Shown: one piece after another, positions 1 to 10,016 of the stretch | How positions within the stretch are numbered: position 1 is the first letter of the stretch | Layout: each line of letters starts with the position of its first letter | NCBI GenBank assembly: GCA_950097015.1 | Contig: CATNEN010000001.1 | Coordinates: 24,667,001-24,731,000, forward strand | Length of the DNA stretch: 64,000 nucleotides | Source: Macrostomum hystrix | Taxonomy: Eukaryota; Platyhelminthes; Macrostomidae | Reading direction: 5' to 3' | Program-made: the position numbers and the translations under genes | Notes under the pieces: generated by a model | The model's input: the letters and a program-made list of their open reading frames with translations, nothing else | The model's database searches: none | What the model was told of the DNA's origin: nothing

Positions 1-1656
1 CCCCGGCCCAGCCACCCACCGGCCAATCACGGCGCAGCTGGGGGAGGGGCAGCCTGGGGCGAGGACCAAAAAGGGCGGCCCAGCCAACCAGCGCGCAGCC
101 AACACAATGGCGGCTAAGCGGCTTACACCACTGAGCCTTTAACGCCAAAACAACAATGCCAAAAACAACTGCGAGTGCACTTGTTGCGCGGGGGGGCGAG
201 TGCACTTGAGCAGTGCAAGCGCACGTGCACAACATAATATAGACAATATGATATTTAAGCTAACTATCTTTGTTTGTTCCTTTTTAAACAGCTATAGCAG
301 TGTAATATGACAATATAATATGGTGCCTAGAAAATGTAGTGTCCTAGTTGTGCCACTATCAGTAGGCCTAGGCCTATTTGATATCATTGGATGAGATGCC
401 TAAGCAACAAGATAAGCAAAGGCACATTAGCAGATTTGTTATTGACAAAGTTAATAGGACTAGGTGTACAGGTGGATAGTAGCATGGCCAATATAGCATT
501 GGGGCCTAGTCAGTAAAATTAGTAAAATTTTACACCACTTCACACCTCTTCAGATGCAATGCCAGGCCTACGGAGATCACGTTAGAAAACCTCTGGACTG
601 ATCCTGTTAAGGCCGCCACCTTCCTGAGACTACCGACGAGCGAGGTAGAGTGTGAGCGTCCCGAACTAGCCTAAAGGAAGGCTACAACATACAACACATT
701 GCTAATCCGGGCTGCATCTCGCTGCTTTTATATATTTTTTGTTAATTAAAAGTAAAGTACTTGTCTTCGTTCCTCGAACCCAGTTTCTGTTTAAGGCAGT
801 GTTTTCACAGTGTACTCTTTGAGCACTCTTAAGTACTCGTACTCTGGTACTCTTTAAGGGCGTAGCAATAGAGTACTCTGGTATTCATTTAAAGTGCGTA
901 CTTTGAAGTGGGCGAGTACTTTTTAAAGTGCAACGCATTTCAGTCTGTCATCATCAATCCTAATTTTGTACTATATGAAAGTGTCAATAATCGCTGGTAC
1001 ATTAGTACATTCTCGCAACGTAAAATTAGTAGATTTATTATATGCATTTTAAAGATACGTTGCTTAGTAAATAACAGATATGTTATCAGTCCCATTAATT
1101 ATACCCTACGTACAGAAGTAACACAACATAATATATATGGTAACGTGGCTTGATGGCACTGCTAATGTGTGTGTCTGCCCATTCGTGTTGTTGCATGTAC
1201 AAAACAAGTGCTGTTTGGATAAATCTTTCCTTTAATTATGTTTTACGTTTTTTGACAGATGGGCATAGATAGATAGGTAGATAGATCTCATACTGTCTCT
1301 CTCACTCTCCGATTCTCCGCGCTCCCTCCCGCTGTTTTAATTTTGTTTATTTTGTTCCCTAATAAAAACATAAATTCACCCTCTCCCTCCATATGTGGGT
1401 CCCACATTCGGCTGTCAGTCAGTCAAGGAGATATTAGCGCTCATCAAGATTTTGATACAGGAGTCAATGATGCAGTAGTCTGCTCTATTAAAGTGCTTCA
1501 GTGAGTATCCTCAGTACAAAGGCCGCTAAGTTTTGGAATATTTATTAAGTTTTTTGTTCATTTTATTGGGTGACATGATCAGAAGTAAAAAATAATTTCG
1601 AAATATTGAGCAATTAATGCACTTCGACCTGCTAAGGTGGCACACCTTCAATCTAG
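1..1656 (+). mobile_element. Helentron-like element, 3' part of copy B (continues off the left edge)
   Basis: The stretch matches 10017-11672 base for base wherever I compared it (offset 10016). It ends with the same 3' features: inverted-repeat element TGCACTTCGACCT at 1618-1630, a hairpin at 1634-1648 and terminal CTAG at 1653-1656. Immediately to the right the sequence becomes gypsy-1 integrase, so this copy is inserted in that gene. The 5' end lies outside the window. It contains no convincing gene; the small open frame at 908-1153 is present in both copies and resembles nothing known. A GC-rich stretch at 1-230 is followed by AT-rich DNA. Confidence 0.75.
1634..1648 (+). repeat. 3' terminal hairpin of Helentron copy B
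   Basis: AAGGTG-GCA-CACCTT forms a perfect 6-bp stem with a 3-base loop, four bases before the terminal CTAG. A subterminal 3' hairpin is a hallmark of Helitron and Helentron elements, where it is thought to mark the end of transfer. Confidence 0.7.
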
Positions 1657-1657
1657 T

Positions 1658-4600
1658 TGGGAATGCAAACGGATATCGAGTGGTGCTATCCACAATAGTT
1701 AGGACATACTTGTGCCCTCTTTTGCTCTCCTTGGATAGTGGTCCTATAAAATCGACATGCAGGCGGTGAAAAGGTTCACTTATAGGGAACGATTGCACTG
1801 GCGCCTGAATCGGGTTTCCTCTCTTGCTTTCCAGGCACGGAATACACTCTGCGATATGAGCTTCCACTGCTTTGACCAATCCTGGTCTCCAAAATCTCTG
1901 CCTGACACGTTGAATTGTTTTATCGCGTCCCAAATGTCCTGCTAGGGGGCTATCATGAAGATCGCTGAGAACTAGCTTATCCAAGGACTGGGGCAGTACA
2001 ACTTTCCAACTGTCATCTTCGCTAATGATTAGCATCTCATTCTCTACCTTCATATCCTCAAAGAATTTCCTCATCTTCTTCAATTCTGGGCTGACAATTT
2101 CAGGTAACTGGGGATTGTTCTCTCCTGATTTCTTCCATTCAATTAGCACTTTAATTACTGGGTCATCTCTTTGTGACGCAATAATTTGCTCTCGTTTCAA
2201 TGGGCTGGGTAAGAAATCGGTCAATAACTTCTCGCACTTGCTACTTGTTGCTTGCAGCATATCCTCACTCTCAATAGGATTAAATTCTTCAGGAACTGGA
2301 CTCGGAAGCGGAATGCTGGAGTCATGTTCAAGTTCACTGGGAATTCTCACCTCTCCTTGTCCTGAGATAGTAGACTGGATCCTGCTATTGGGATCTAACG
2401 TCTTTTTCTCTCCTTCACTTAGGGCAGTCTGGGGCTGTGTCAAGCTATATAAGCTATCATTAGCCTTGACTTCCTGTCCTGACTCTTCCATTACACTGCA
2501 GCTTTGCACTATCGGCTCAATAACTTGCTCTGCTTCAGGGACATCAGCTGGTCTTCTTGACAGACTGTCAGCGTTCTGGTTCTTTGCACCGCTTCTGTGT
2601 TCTATATCGAACGAGAATTCGTTTAGGCGCTCGACCCACCGACCAAGAATTCCTTGAGCTTCTGTTTGCCTTAACAGCCAAATTATCGCCTTATGATCCG
2701 TTCTTGCCAAAAACTTCTTGCCTAACAGGTAGAAACGGAAATGCCTCATGGCATCCACTAGGGCTAAGAGTTCTTTTCTAGTGATAGGGTAGCGTTTTTC
2801 CGACTCTTTCATAGCTCGGCTGAAATAAGCTATAGGTCTCTCTATGCCATCTGATTGGATCTGGCTAAGTACAGCGCCAATACGGCTATCACTTGCATCG
2901 GTATCCAATACCATCTTCACCTTCTCGTCATCCACAAATTCGGGATACGCTAAGACTTCAGTGGACATCATCCGGTTCTTTAGCGACTCAAACGCTTCGT
3001 CATGCTCCTTGCTCCATCTCTCTTGAAAGTTCTTAATTCCTTTCCTTGTTAGCTGGAAAAGGGGATGGGCAGCTTCTGCATAATTTTTAATGAAGCGGCT
3101 ATAGTAATTACATAGGCCAAGGAAACTGCGTAGCTCCTTCACATCTTTTGGCTTCGGCCAGGTCTTGATTGCTTCAATCTTCGTCTCATCCGTACGGATA
3201 CCTTCTGTACTGATCACATGTCCTAAGTACTTTAACTCTCTATGAAAAAGGTTACATTTCTTTGGCCTTAGCTTCAATCCTGCGATTATTAATCTCTTGA
3301 ACACTTCCTTTAGATGGGAAAGGTGGTCATTAAAGTTCTTCGAATAGGTAACTATGTCGTCTATATACGACATAGCAAATTGATGTTGAATCCCTAAAAG
3401 TACAAGATTCATGAGCCTCTGGAAGGTTCCTGGGGCATTGGACAAACCTTGCGCCATAACCTGGGGCATTGGACAAACCTTGCGCCATAACCTCATACTC
3501 AAACTGGCCTCGGGTTAAAGTAGAGAAGGCGGTCATGAACTTGTGTTCTTCCTTTATCGGCACCTGCCAATAACCAGAATTCAAATCGAGACTACTAAAG
3601 TACTGACTACCAGATAAATAGGTGAAAGTCTGATGAATGTTAGGAAGCGGATACGGAACATAGTTCACCTTCGAGTTTAACACTCTGAAATCACTTACAA
3701 TCCGTATGGATCCGTCCTTTTTCGGCACAATGACTAGTGGTGTAGAATAAGTTGAATAACTGGGCCTGATTAAATTTTTAGCCAACATGTCATCCAACTG
3801 TGTGTCGACTTGCTTTTGGAGATGGGGTGGTATTCTCCTAGTTGGGATCCTCACGGGAGTCTCATCCTTCAGTGAGATCTCATGTGTGATCAGATGGGTT
3901 AAACCCATATCCAACTCATTCTGTGAAAAAGCCTCGCGATGCTCCTTCATCAATTCGATGACTGATTTCCTCTGGTCATCGGTAAGATCTTGACAAATAT
4001 TAACTTCATTAATCCAGGCATCTTCCACAGTTTGTGTCTGGTTGACTCGTCCGGTAGGTTGACTGACTATTTCCTTTTCGGCTTCGAAATATTTCAACTC
4101 ATTTGCCTTCACTGGTTTGGCTAGGCCTACCAATGTTGACTTCGACAGCTTCACCTCAACTGGATTGTTATTCACAATCTCCACAATGGCGGAACCTTCT
4201 CGCATTGTGACTAGAGTGGGAGCCATCTCGACTGTCAATTCTTTGGCTTTTACGCCTTCGCCAATCATACTCACTGTCATAGGTGTTCCAAAATTGCACT
4301 CGGCATCTCTCGCCAATCTCACTGGGATTCTCAACGCACTATTTGCAGGAATCACTACTTTCTCCTGAGTATACACTCTGCATACTTTTACAGGTAGATG
4401 AGTGAACTGCATAGGAATGCTTGCTCCTTCATTTAGAATCAACATGCCTTTAGCAAGATGAATGCTATCACAATGTCCTAGGAAAAATTCCATTCCTAAG
4501 ATATTGTCGCTCTCATGTCCACACAAAAGGAATTCTATTTCTATCTGAATGTCTCCGAATCTAACTGGAATACAACTCTCGCCTTCCAATTGTACTCTGG

Positions 4601-4786
4601 TTCCGTCGAAAGTAGAGACTCGCTTGTCTGTACTTCTTATCTGTTCTGGCTTAAGTAATTTTGACCAAATAGATTTGCTCAAAAAGCTGTTCCTAGCCCC
4701 TGTGTCTAGGATAAAATTAATTTCCTGATTCTTAAATTTTCCTACAATTACAGCTTCAAATCCTTCAGGTTTAATAAGTTCTAGTT
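1658..4786 (-). pseudogene. pol: gypsy-1 pol: protease, reverse transcriptase, RNase H, partial integrase (broken)
   Basis: This is Ty3/gypsy polyprotein, read right to left. The coding sense begins at the insertion junction near 4786. The protease motif DTGA is at 4695-4706, then the RT domain with YIDD at 3356-3367, RNase H (about 2960-2500), and the integrase HHCC zinc-binding region (HDSPLAGH...CIPCLE, about 1900). The integrase core starts with its first catalytic Asp (HVDFIGP) and is cut at 1657 by Helentron copy B; the rest must lie beyond the window. A 31-bp tandem duplication at 3431-3492 also shifts the frame inside RT, so the two open parts (3330-4682 and 1658-3502) overlap. The open frame runs on to 1526, but that tail is Helentron sequence. 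The copy is inactive. Confidence 0.9.
3431..3492 (-). repeat. 31-bp tandem duplication that frameshifts RT
   Basis: Two identical adjacent 31-bp units lie at 3431-3461 and 3462-3492. Both encode the RT segment containing MAQGLSNAPG. As 31 is not a multiple of three, the duplication shifts the frame by one base and explains why pol appears as two overlapping frames. A single slippage event or an assembly error could have caused it. Confidence 0.9.
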
Positions 4787-4799
4787 AGGTCGAAGTGCA
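4787..4799 (+). repeat. 5' asymmetric inverted repeat of Helentron copy A
   Basis: The 13-base AGGTCGAAGTGCA is the exact reverse complement of 11634-11646 (and of 1618-1630 in copy B). Similarity stops on both sides, so the repeat is 13 bp. Confidence 0.8.
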
Positions 4800-4800
4800 G

Positions 4801-4871
4801 TCCGGAAAAATTGCCAACGAGGAGCGAAGCGAGCGAAGCGAGCGTAGCTCCTCGTTGGCAATTTTTCCGGA
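4801..4871. repeat. Perfect 25-bp-arm palindrome near the 5' end of copy A
   Basis: The arms 4801-4825 and 4847-4871 are exact reverse complements, starting TCCGGAAAAATTGCC. The 21-base loop consists of GAGCGAAGC-type repeats. It begins two bases after the 5' inverted repeat. It could form a strong hairpin or cruciform close to the transposon terminus. Confidence 0.9.
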
Positions 4872-5032
4872 CAAACGAGACCGATATAAGATTGCCCGGA
4901 GACTCCCCCAACGTAAAATCAACGTTTTAGAAAATAAAATTGATGCACAATTAAAACCACTTGAGATGAAACCATGTGTGACCCCTCTATGGACGTAAAA
5001 CATTTAGGGCTACAAGATGAGTGACGTGAAAG

Positions 5033-5066
5033 TTCCATAGCAACGCGTCTTGGTTGCCATGGCAAC
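5033..5066. promoter_or_regulatory. RFX X-box-like sites inside the Helentron
   Basis: GTTGCCATGGCAAC at 5053-5066 is a perfect palindromic X-box, the consensus site of RFX factors that control ciliary genes. A weaker half-matching site, TTCCATAGCAAC, lies just upstream near 5034-5045. There is no nearby gene to regulate, so function is unproven. Confidence 0.3.
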
Positions 5067-5285
5067 AAAAAAGTGACTTTTTTTAGACCCATCGAAATCT
5101 TGAATCTTAAAAAATAAGGATTCACAATATGGAGTCAAAAATTGATTGAACCCAACTTTTGGCGAATTTTTAGACCTTCAAGACACTGATTGGTTATTTT
5201 CCGCTAAATGCTTACCTTGATAGGTAATTCTGTAAAAGTGTGTTTTTTAAGTGTCAAAAAATGCACATTTTTTTTAACTTTCAAC

Positions 5286-5333
5286 TGACGCAGCTCAAAG
5301 GTCGCGCGTCAGCGCGACCTTTGAGCTGCGTCA
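5286..5333. repeat. Perfect 22-bp-arm palindrome
   Basis: The arms 5286-5307 and 5312-5333 are exact reverse complements, starting TGACGCAGCTCAAAGG, around a four-base loop GTCA. The palindrome is GC-rich in an AT-rich setting. It is the second perfect palindrome within 500 bases. Confidence 0.9.
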
Positions 5334-5884
5334 TTCTAACGATGGCACCTGGGACTCTTACATGACGCACGACTTTAACCAAGATACTCACTTTAACTGT
5401 ACATTCGCACCTGTTAATTACATTCGAATATTCGACGGGTAGGTATTCGAACCGAAATAAAGGAAATTCAACCTTGTTGCGAGGTTCTAAAAAGTACATG
5501 AATGCGGTCATTTAGGTAAGATCTACATGTTTATAATACATTTTGAGCCGTTTCGTTCCACTGACTCTGAGCCATACACTGCTAAAGTCGATAAACGTGA
5601 TTTAGGCTATTTTTATGCATTTTTCATGATACAAATGTACAAAAAATAAGCAACGACGACATGCTAGGAAAATCAGACTTTTTAGGCAAGGTGCACAACT
5701 AAATTTCGCACAATTTGTATATCTTGAAATTTCGTCTTAGTTTATTGAAGTCGCTGCCGGTACAGAAATGTACTTTAACGACGGTACGGGGGGCTTGCAT
5801 ATCGAACATACTTTTTAGCCTGTAACTTTTGAACGGATTACCGGAGCGCGACGCACTTGGTGTCATTGAACTACATTTTAGATG

Positions 5885-6938
5885 TACTTTAATTTGAATG
5901 TATGTTCGCTGTCATTGCACGATGCGTTGTACACCTCAGGACAGGTCACGTGACTTGCTGGAAATGAAATAATGACTTTGTACCTATACTAAGGATAGGT
6001 GAAGCGTAAGAATGAGCCAAAATTTGTACTTATTAGAAACACCTAGATGACTACTGTCAGAAAAAATGATATTCACGTCTGTCAGTTGCAAAATTTTGTT
6101 ATAATTGACTTTTAAAATCGAAAAACGTGATTTTGTGCAAAAACAACCCATATGAGCACACATAGGGTGAAAAATTTATTGATTTTCGCTATGAGGTTCT
6201 TAGCTTCCAAGAGCACTATTGTGCCCAGTAAACACGTACAGATGACTGCTATCTTCGTTAGTGTGCGAAAATTCGTATTTTTACGCTAATAACATTTACC
6301 GAATTACGAGGTTCCGGTGTTATGCGTTTTTTTGCTATATTTCACGCTGCCATTTATTAACGATGCTACGCCAGGCCTTCAGTGTGGTGTCAATAGTTAG
6401 CATTTAAAAAGTGCTTTAATTTGAGTGTATGTTCGCTGGCATTGCACGATGCGTTGTACACCTCAGGCCAGGTCACGTGACTTGCTGGAAATGAAATAAT
6501 GACTTTGTACCTATACTAAGGATAGGTGAAGCATAAGAATGACCCATATTAGTACTTATTAGAAACATCTAGATGACTACTCTCAGAAAAAGTGACATTC
6601 ACGTCTGTCAGTTGCAAAAAAAATTTTAATTGACTCTCAAAATCGGAAAACGTGATTTTGTGCAAAAACAACCCATTTGAGCACTACATAGGGCGGAAAA
6701 TATATTAATTTTCGCTATGAGGTTCTTAGCTTCCAAGAGCACTATTGTGCCCAGTAAACACGTACAGATGACTGCCATCTTCGTTAGTGTGCGAAAATTC
6801 GTATTTTGACGCTATTAACATTTTACCGAATTACGAGGTTCCGGTACTATGCGTTTTTGCTATATTTCACGCTGCCATTTATTAACGATGCTATGCCAGG
6901 CCTTCAGTGTGGTGTCAATAAATAGCATTTAGCAAGTG
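5885..6938. repeat. Imperfect 527-bp tandem duplication
   Basis: The block starting TACTTTAATTTGAATG at 5885 recurs from about 6412 with scattered substitutions and small indels. Each unit contains the palindrome GTCACGTGAC (5945-5954, 6472-6481), an E-box of the USF/TFEB type, and the string AACACGTACAGATGACTG. Both units lack open frames. The divergence shows the duplication is older than the two Helentron insertions, whose shared part is identical. Confidence 0.85.
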
Positions 6939-6941
6939 CTT

Positions 6942-7616
6942 TAAGATGACATCATGCGCATTGCGTTGCGTAAAAGTGTGGGTCCACAGTTTCGTAACAA
7001 GTTAAAATGACCTGATTTCGCAAAAATCTTTAAAAGAAAAAATACCAAATAGATAACTAAAAAGCCTTTTGAAACTGAATAAAAAATGCATATAAAAGTG
7101 CTATTTTGTAACGTAAAAAGTCTTGCGTCCTGCAAAAATCTTCTATGGTGACTTTTTGGAGCCGTGAAGTGTAAAAACGTGCGCATTTTTAAAGCTGCTG
7201 AACTTACTTTTTGAGGTATATTTTGAAAATAAGCATTTTATAAATTGTATAACAAAATTTAATTGAAGAAAGAAATAAGTTGCTTCAAAATCTGAATTAA
7301 AATAATTTTTAAATAATCAAATTGTACATTTCAGTCGTTCTGTTTCATATGGTTTCTACACGAAAATAAAATTCAAATCGGCTATGTTAACATAGCATTC
7401 GAAATTTTTGTCGTACGGCAAATTTGACATAAAAATTTCAAAGCAACTTAACCAAGCAATCACTATCTAAATCTGAATTTTTTTCAAGCCTTTAATCTGT
7501 AGCTATTATATTCGCTTTTTACTCTATATATTAGTATCCTACTACCTTATAAATACTTGTTTTACAATATATTGTGTTGTAGGGCTATTTACTAAAATCT
7601 CACAGCCGTCACCAGT
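6942..7616. other. AT-rich Helentron interior without a recognisable gene
   Basis: The stretch is AT-rich with short open frames only. None has recognisable composition or motifs. Confidence 0.6.
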
Positions 7617-8145
7617 TGTCGTAAAGCCCTTCTCTTTATTTTTATTCTTTATAAATTACTTATATTTATCCACTGCAAAAATGCTTATTTAAATGTCAAC
7701 TTTCGTTATGTTTTAAAAATTTCCCTATTTATAGGGAAGTATAGGCCTAACACTTTAATATAAATTCAATTACTGTGGTAGCAAATCATAAGTGCCCGAG
7801 TGGTAAGACACTTACTTTTAACTGTATAGAATTATTCTTTTAATACTTATTGATCACACCCAGTCTTTAAAGGCTCCAACTGATTGGAGGGTACCAGACA
7901 AACACAACATATTTATTTCTATCCAAAACTGGCCTTTTGCTATCGTCTCGATAATAAACTGCCCTCCAATACGTTTTATGTATTCCCATTGTTATTTCCT
8001 CTTTATAACAATTTTTATTCAAAGAACACATGCATTCAGCAAATCTTATTCTTGAACTTGGGTTAAGCTCCCAAAAGTTAGTTTTTCTCCCTACAGCGCG
8101 CATATATTTATAGCAAAAATTGGGGGTGGGTATGCATATTTAAAC
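7617..8145 (-). repeat. Diverged gypsy LTR fragment carried inside the Helentron
   Basis: The order and spacing of several blocks match the gypsy-1 LTR at 13119-13803: the 3' end TTTACGACA, a CCGAGTGGTAAGACACTT block (about 7797), CCAGTCTTTAAAGGC (about 7860) and a TATAAATATA box on the minus strand (8102-8113). Just outside the LTR end, 7601-7616 resembles the primer-binding site of that family. It is therefore an LTR plus leader fragment, more diverged and shorter than the LTR at 13 kb. Confidence 0.65.
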
Positions 8146-8489
8146 AAAAATTAAAGTGTAGTTAAACAACGGTGAACAACGGTAAAAATATATATTAAAT
8201 TGGAAATCAGAATGATAAAATTCCTAGCCAAGTTTTCTAAGAAAGCCATAATAAGTGCTACTAATTATTAGTACTTACTCCAGTAGAAGAAATATCTGTC
8301 CTGACTCCTCACCGTTAATTAAACAAACCCGGTAGTTAGTCCTCGCCGGTCGTCTACGCCGGTTCGTCATATTGCATGACGGTTAGCAACACGCATATAA
8401 ATAGCATTCGATTCGAGAAATATTCGAACAATCGACAGTTTCGGAATCGCCATCGAATGACCGCACAGCAAGTTCTGCTGGAGATAGGC

Positions 8490-9056
8490 CTAAGCAAAGC
8501 TAGGAAATGGTAGCGTAGTACGCGTAGCTAGAACATCGGTAGACACTGGCATCAGCCATTCTTTTGCATCGCTGTAAGCGAGAAAACATCCAAAGCCGAG
8601 ACCAACCAGTCGTACTAAGTTTGTCTTTGGCTCTTGACTCGGTTGATCAGGAGACCAGAGCAGATTCAGATTGTTGCAAGTAAGTCCCATCAAATACACG
8701 GACTCTTTGTTCATCACGACCAGTCGGCGACTGACCACTGCGATGTCGACAACATTTTCTACTGGAATCTGAGAGTGCTCTTGAACTTCCAGTGTCTCCG
8801 AAGACAGGCACAAAAGTTTTGAGTTGCTACCGAGAATGAATATTTTGCTGGCACAGCCCGTTACTCACAAAGGGTGCTCAAATTGGAGTAAGCACACAGT
8901 GTGGAGCACTGAGCCAGCCAAATCTGTCACCACTAGGTTTGAATCAAAAAACAACAAATAGAACTGCTGTTGTTTGTCGCTACAGTAACAAGACATCAGG
9001 TCAGATAGGTGTGACACTTCCCATTTGGCGATGTGGAGAGGCTCTCCGCTTGTAAA
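8490..9056 (-). pseudogene. Captured host-like coding fragment, possibly beta-propeller-like (unidentified)
   Basis: One minus-strand frame of about 188 codons runs from near 9056 to the stop at 8490-8492. It is interrupted once by TGA at 8865-8867. The downstream 124 codons have strongly protein-like composition, with short alternating hydrophobic strands such as SKIFILGSNSKLLCL and VVDIAVVSRRLVVMN and a C-terminal WSPDQPSQEPKTNLVRLVGLG. The strand pattern suggests WD/propeller blades, but I do not recognise the family. It sits inside Helentron copy A, far from other coding sequence, and has no start or complete gene structure. Helitrons and Helentrons are known to carry gene fragments, so capture is the simplest reading; retention of an older pseudogene is possible. 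Confidence 0.55.
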
Positions 9057-9429
9057 TATATAAATATTTGTAGAAATTGATTTATTAGGCCTAGTCTAAA
9101 TGTGTGCTAATTAGACAATAAAAACAATTGAAGTATGTAGCTAAATATTTTGAAAAGCCTACTCCTAACATTTACCAAACTAGTGTTTAGCATTAAGAAA
9201 GTATATTTGCCTGTTTAAATTGCACTTTTTGTTGTTGTGATTTGGAATCACATTTAAACAACAATTATAACACAGCTGTTTTAATAACAAAATGAATAAT
9301 AAATAATACACAAATGAAGAAAAAAAATTTAAACAATCCATTTTAGATTTAAAACTATAAATGATTATAATGTTAAAGTTAGAAGCATTATATTTCTATA
9401 GGGCCTATGCTTTGTTTTTATAATAATAA
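9057..9429. other. AT-rich stretch, nothing recognised
   Basis: Low-complexity AT-rich DNA with poly-A and TAATAATAA runs. There are no open frames of note. Confidence 0.6.
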
Positions 9430-10016
9430 TTGTTGTACTCGCGACTTCCCAGAGGGACGCCCCTAGGAGGGTCAGAGTACGCGGGCCCGTGCTGGCCTGC
9501 GTCAGGGCGCGAGTGTCCGCACGGGACCCTAAGTCTGGGGCGTCAGGACGCACCCAAGTGGCCGGCACACGCGTCGGGACGCTGTGATGTTGATCACCCT
9601 TCAGTGGGGCGTCAGGGCGCACAAGCTGGCGTCTGAGTACAGCGGGCGTACAGTACAGGGTGACCCCTGGCTGGCAACCTGGTCTAGTCCCCCTCCTTAG
9701 TCGGCGTCAGGACACACGGACGGTCCCCACTACAGCCCCCGAAATGAAGGAGACAAGGCAGCGACTTACTTCTGGTTCACTCGCACTCGTGCGTGTAGTC
9801 AACTTCGTGCAGCGGACTTCTGATTGCGGCTGGCAGACTGGGTGGTCGATATTTATTAGTTATTATTTGTGCGTGGGGGACGGGTTATGGAAACAGTAGT
9901 CAGGCGTTGTAGAGCGTGAACACGCGCACGGGGCAGCCACCCGCCCCCGGCCGCGCCTTTATAGGACACGGCTCACCAAGGGCCGGGGCCCCCCCCCGCC
10001 CCACCCCCACCCACCA
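9430..10016. repeat. GC-rich degenerate GCGTCAGG repeats, then a C-rich block
   Basis: Variants of GCGTCAGGGCGC or GCGTCAGGACGC recur about six times between 9495 and 9720. They are followed by a C-rich tract (9985-10020). Open frames on both strands here result from high GC and are not supported as genes. Confidence 0.55.

Noticed and set aside
908-1153. 81-codon frame present identically in both Helentron copies
   Set aside because: Identity reflects the recent duplication; composition is AT-driven and no motif or start context supports it.
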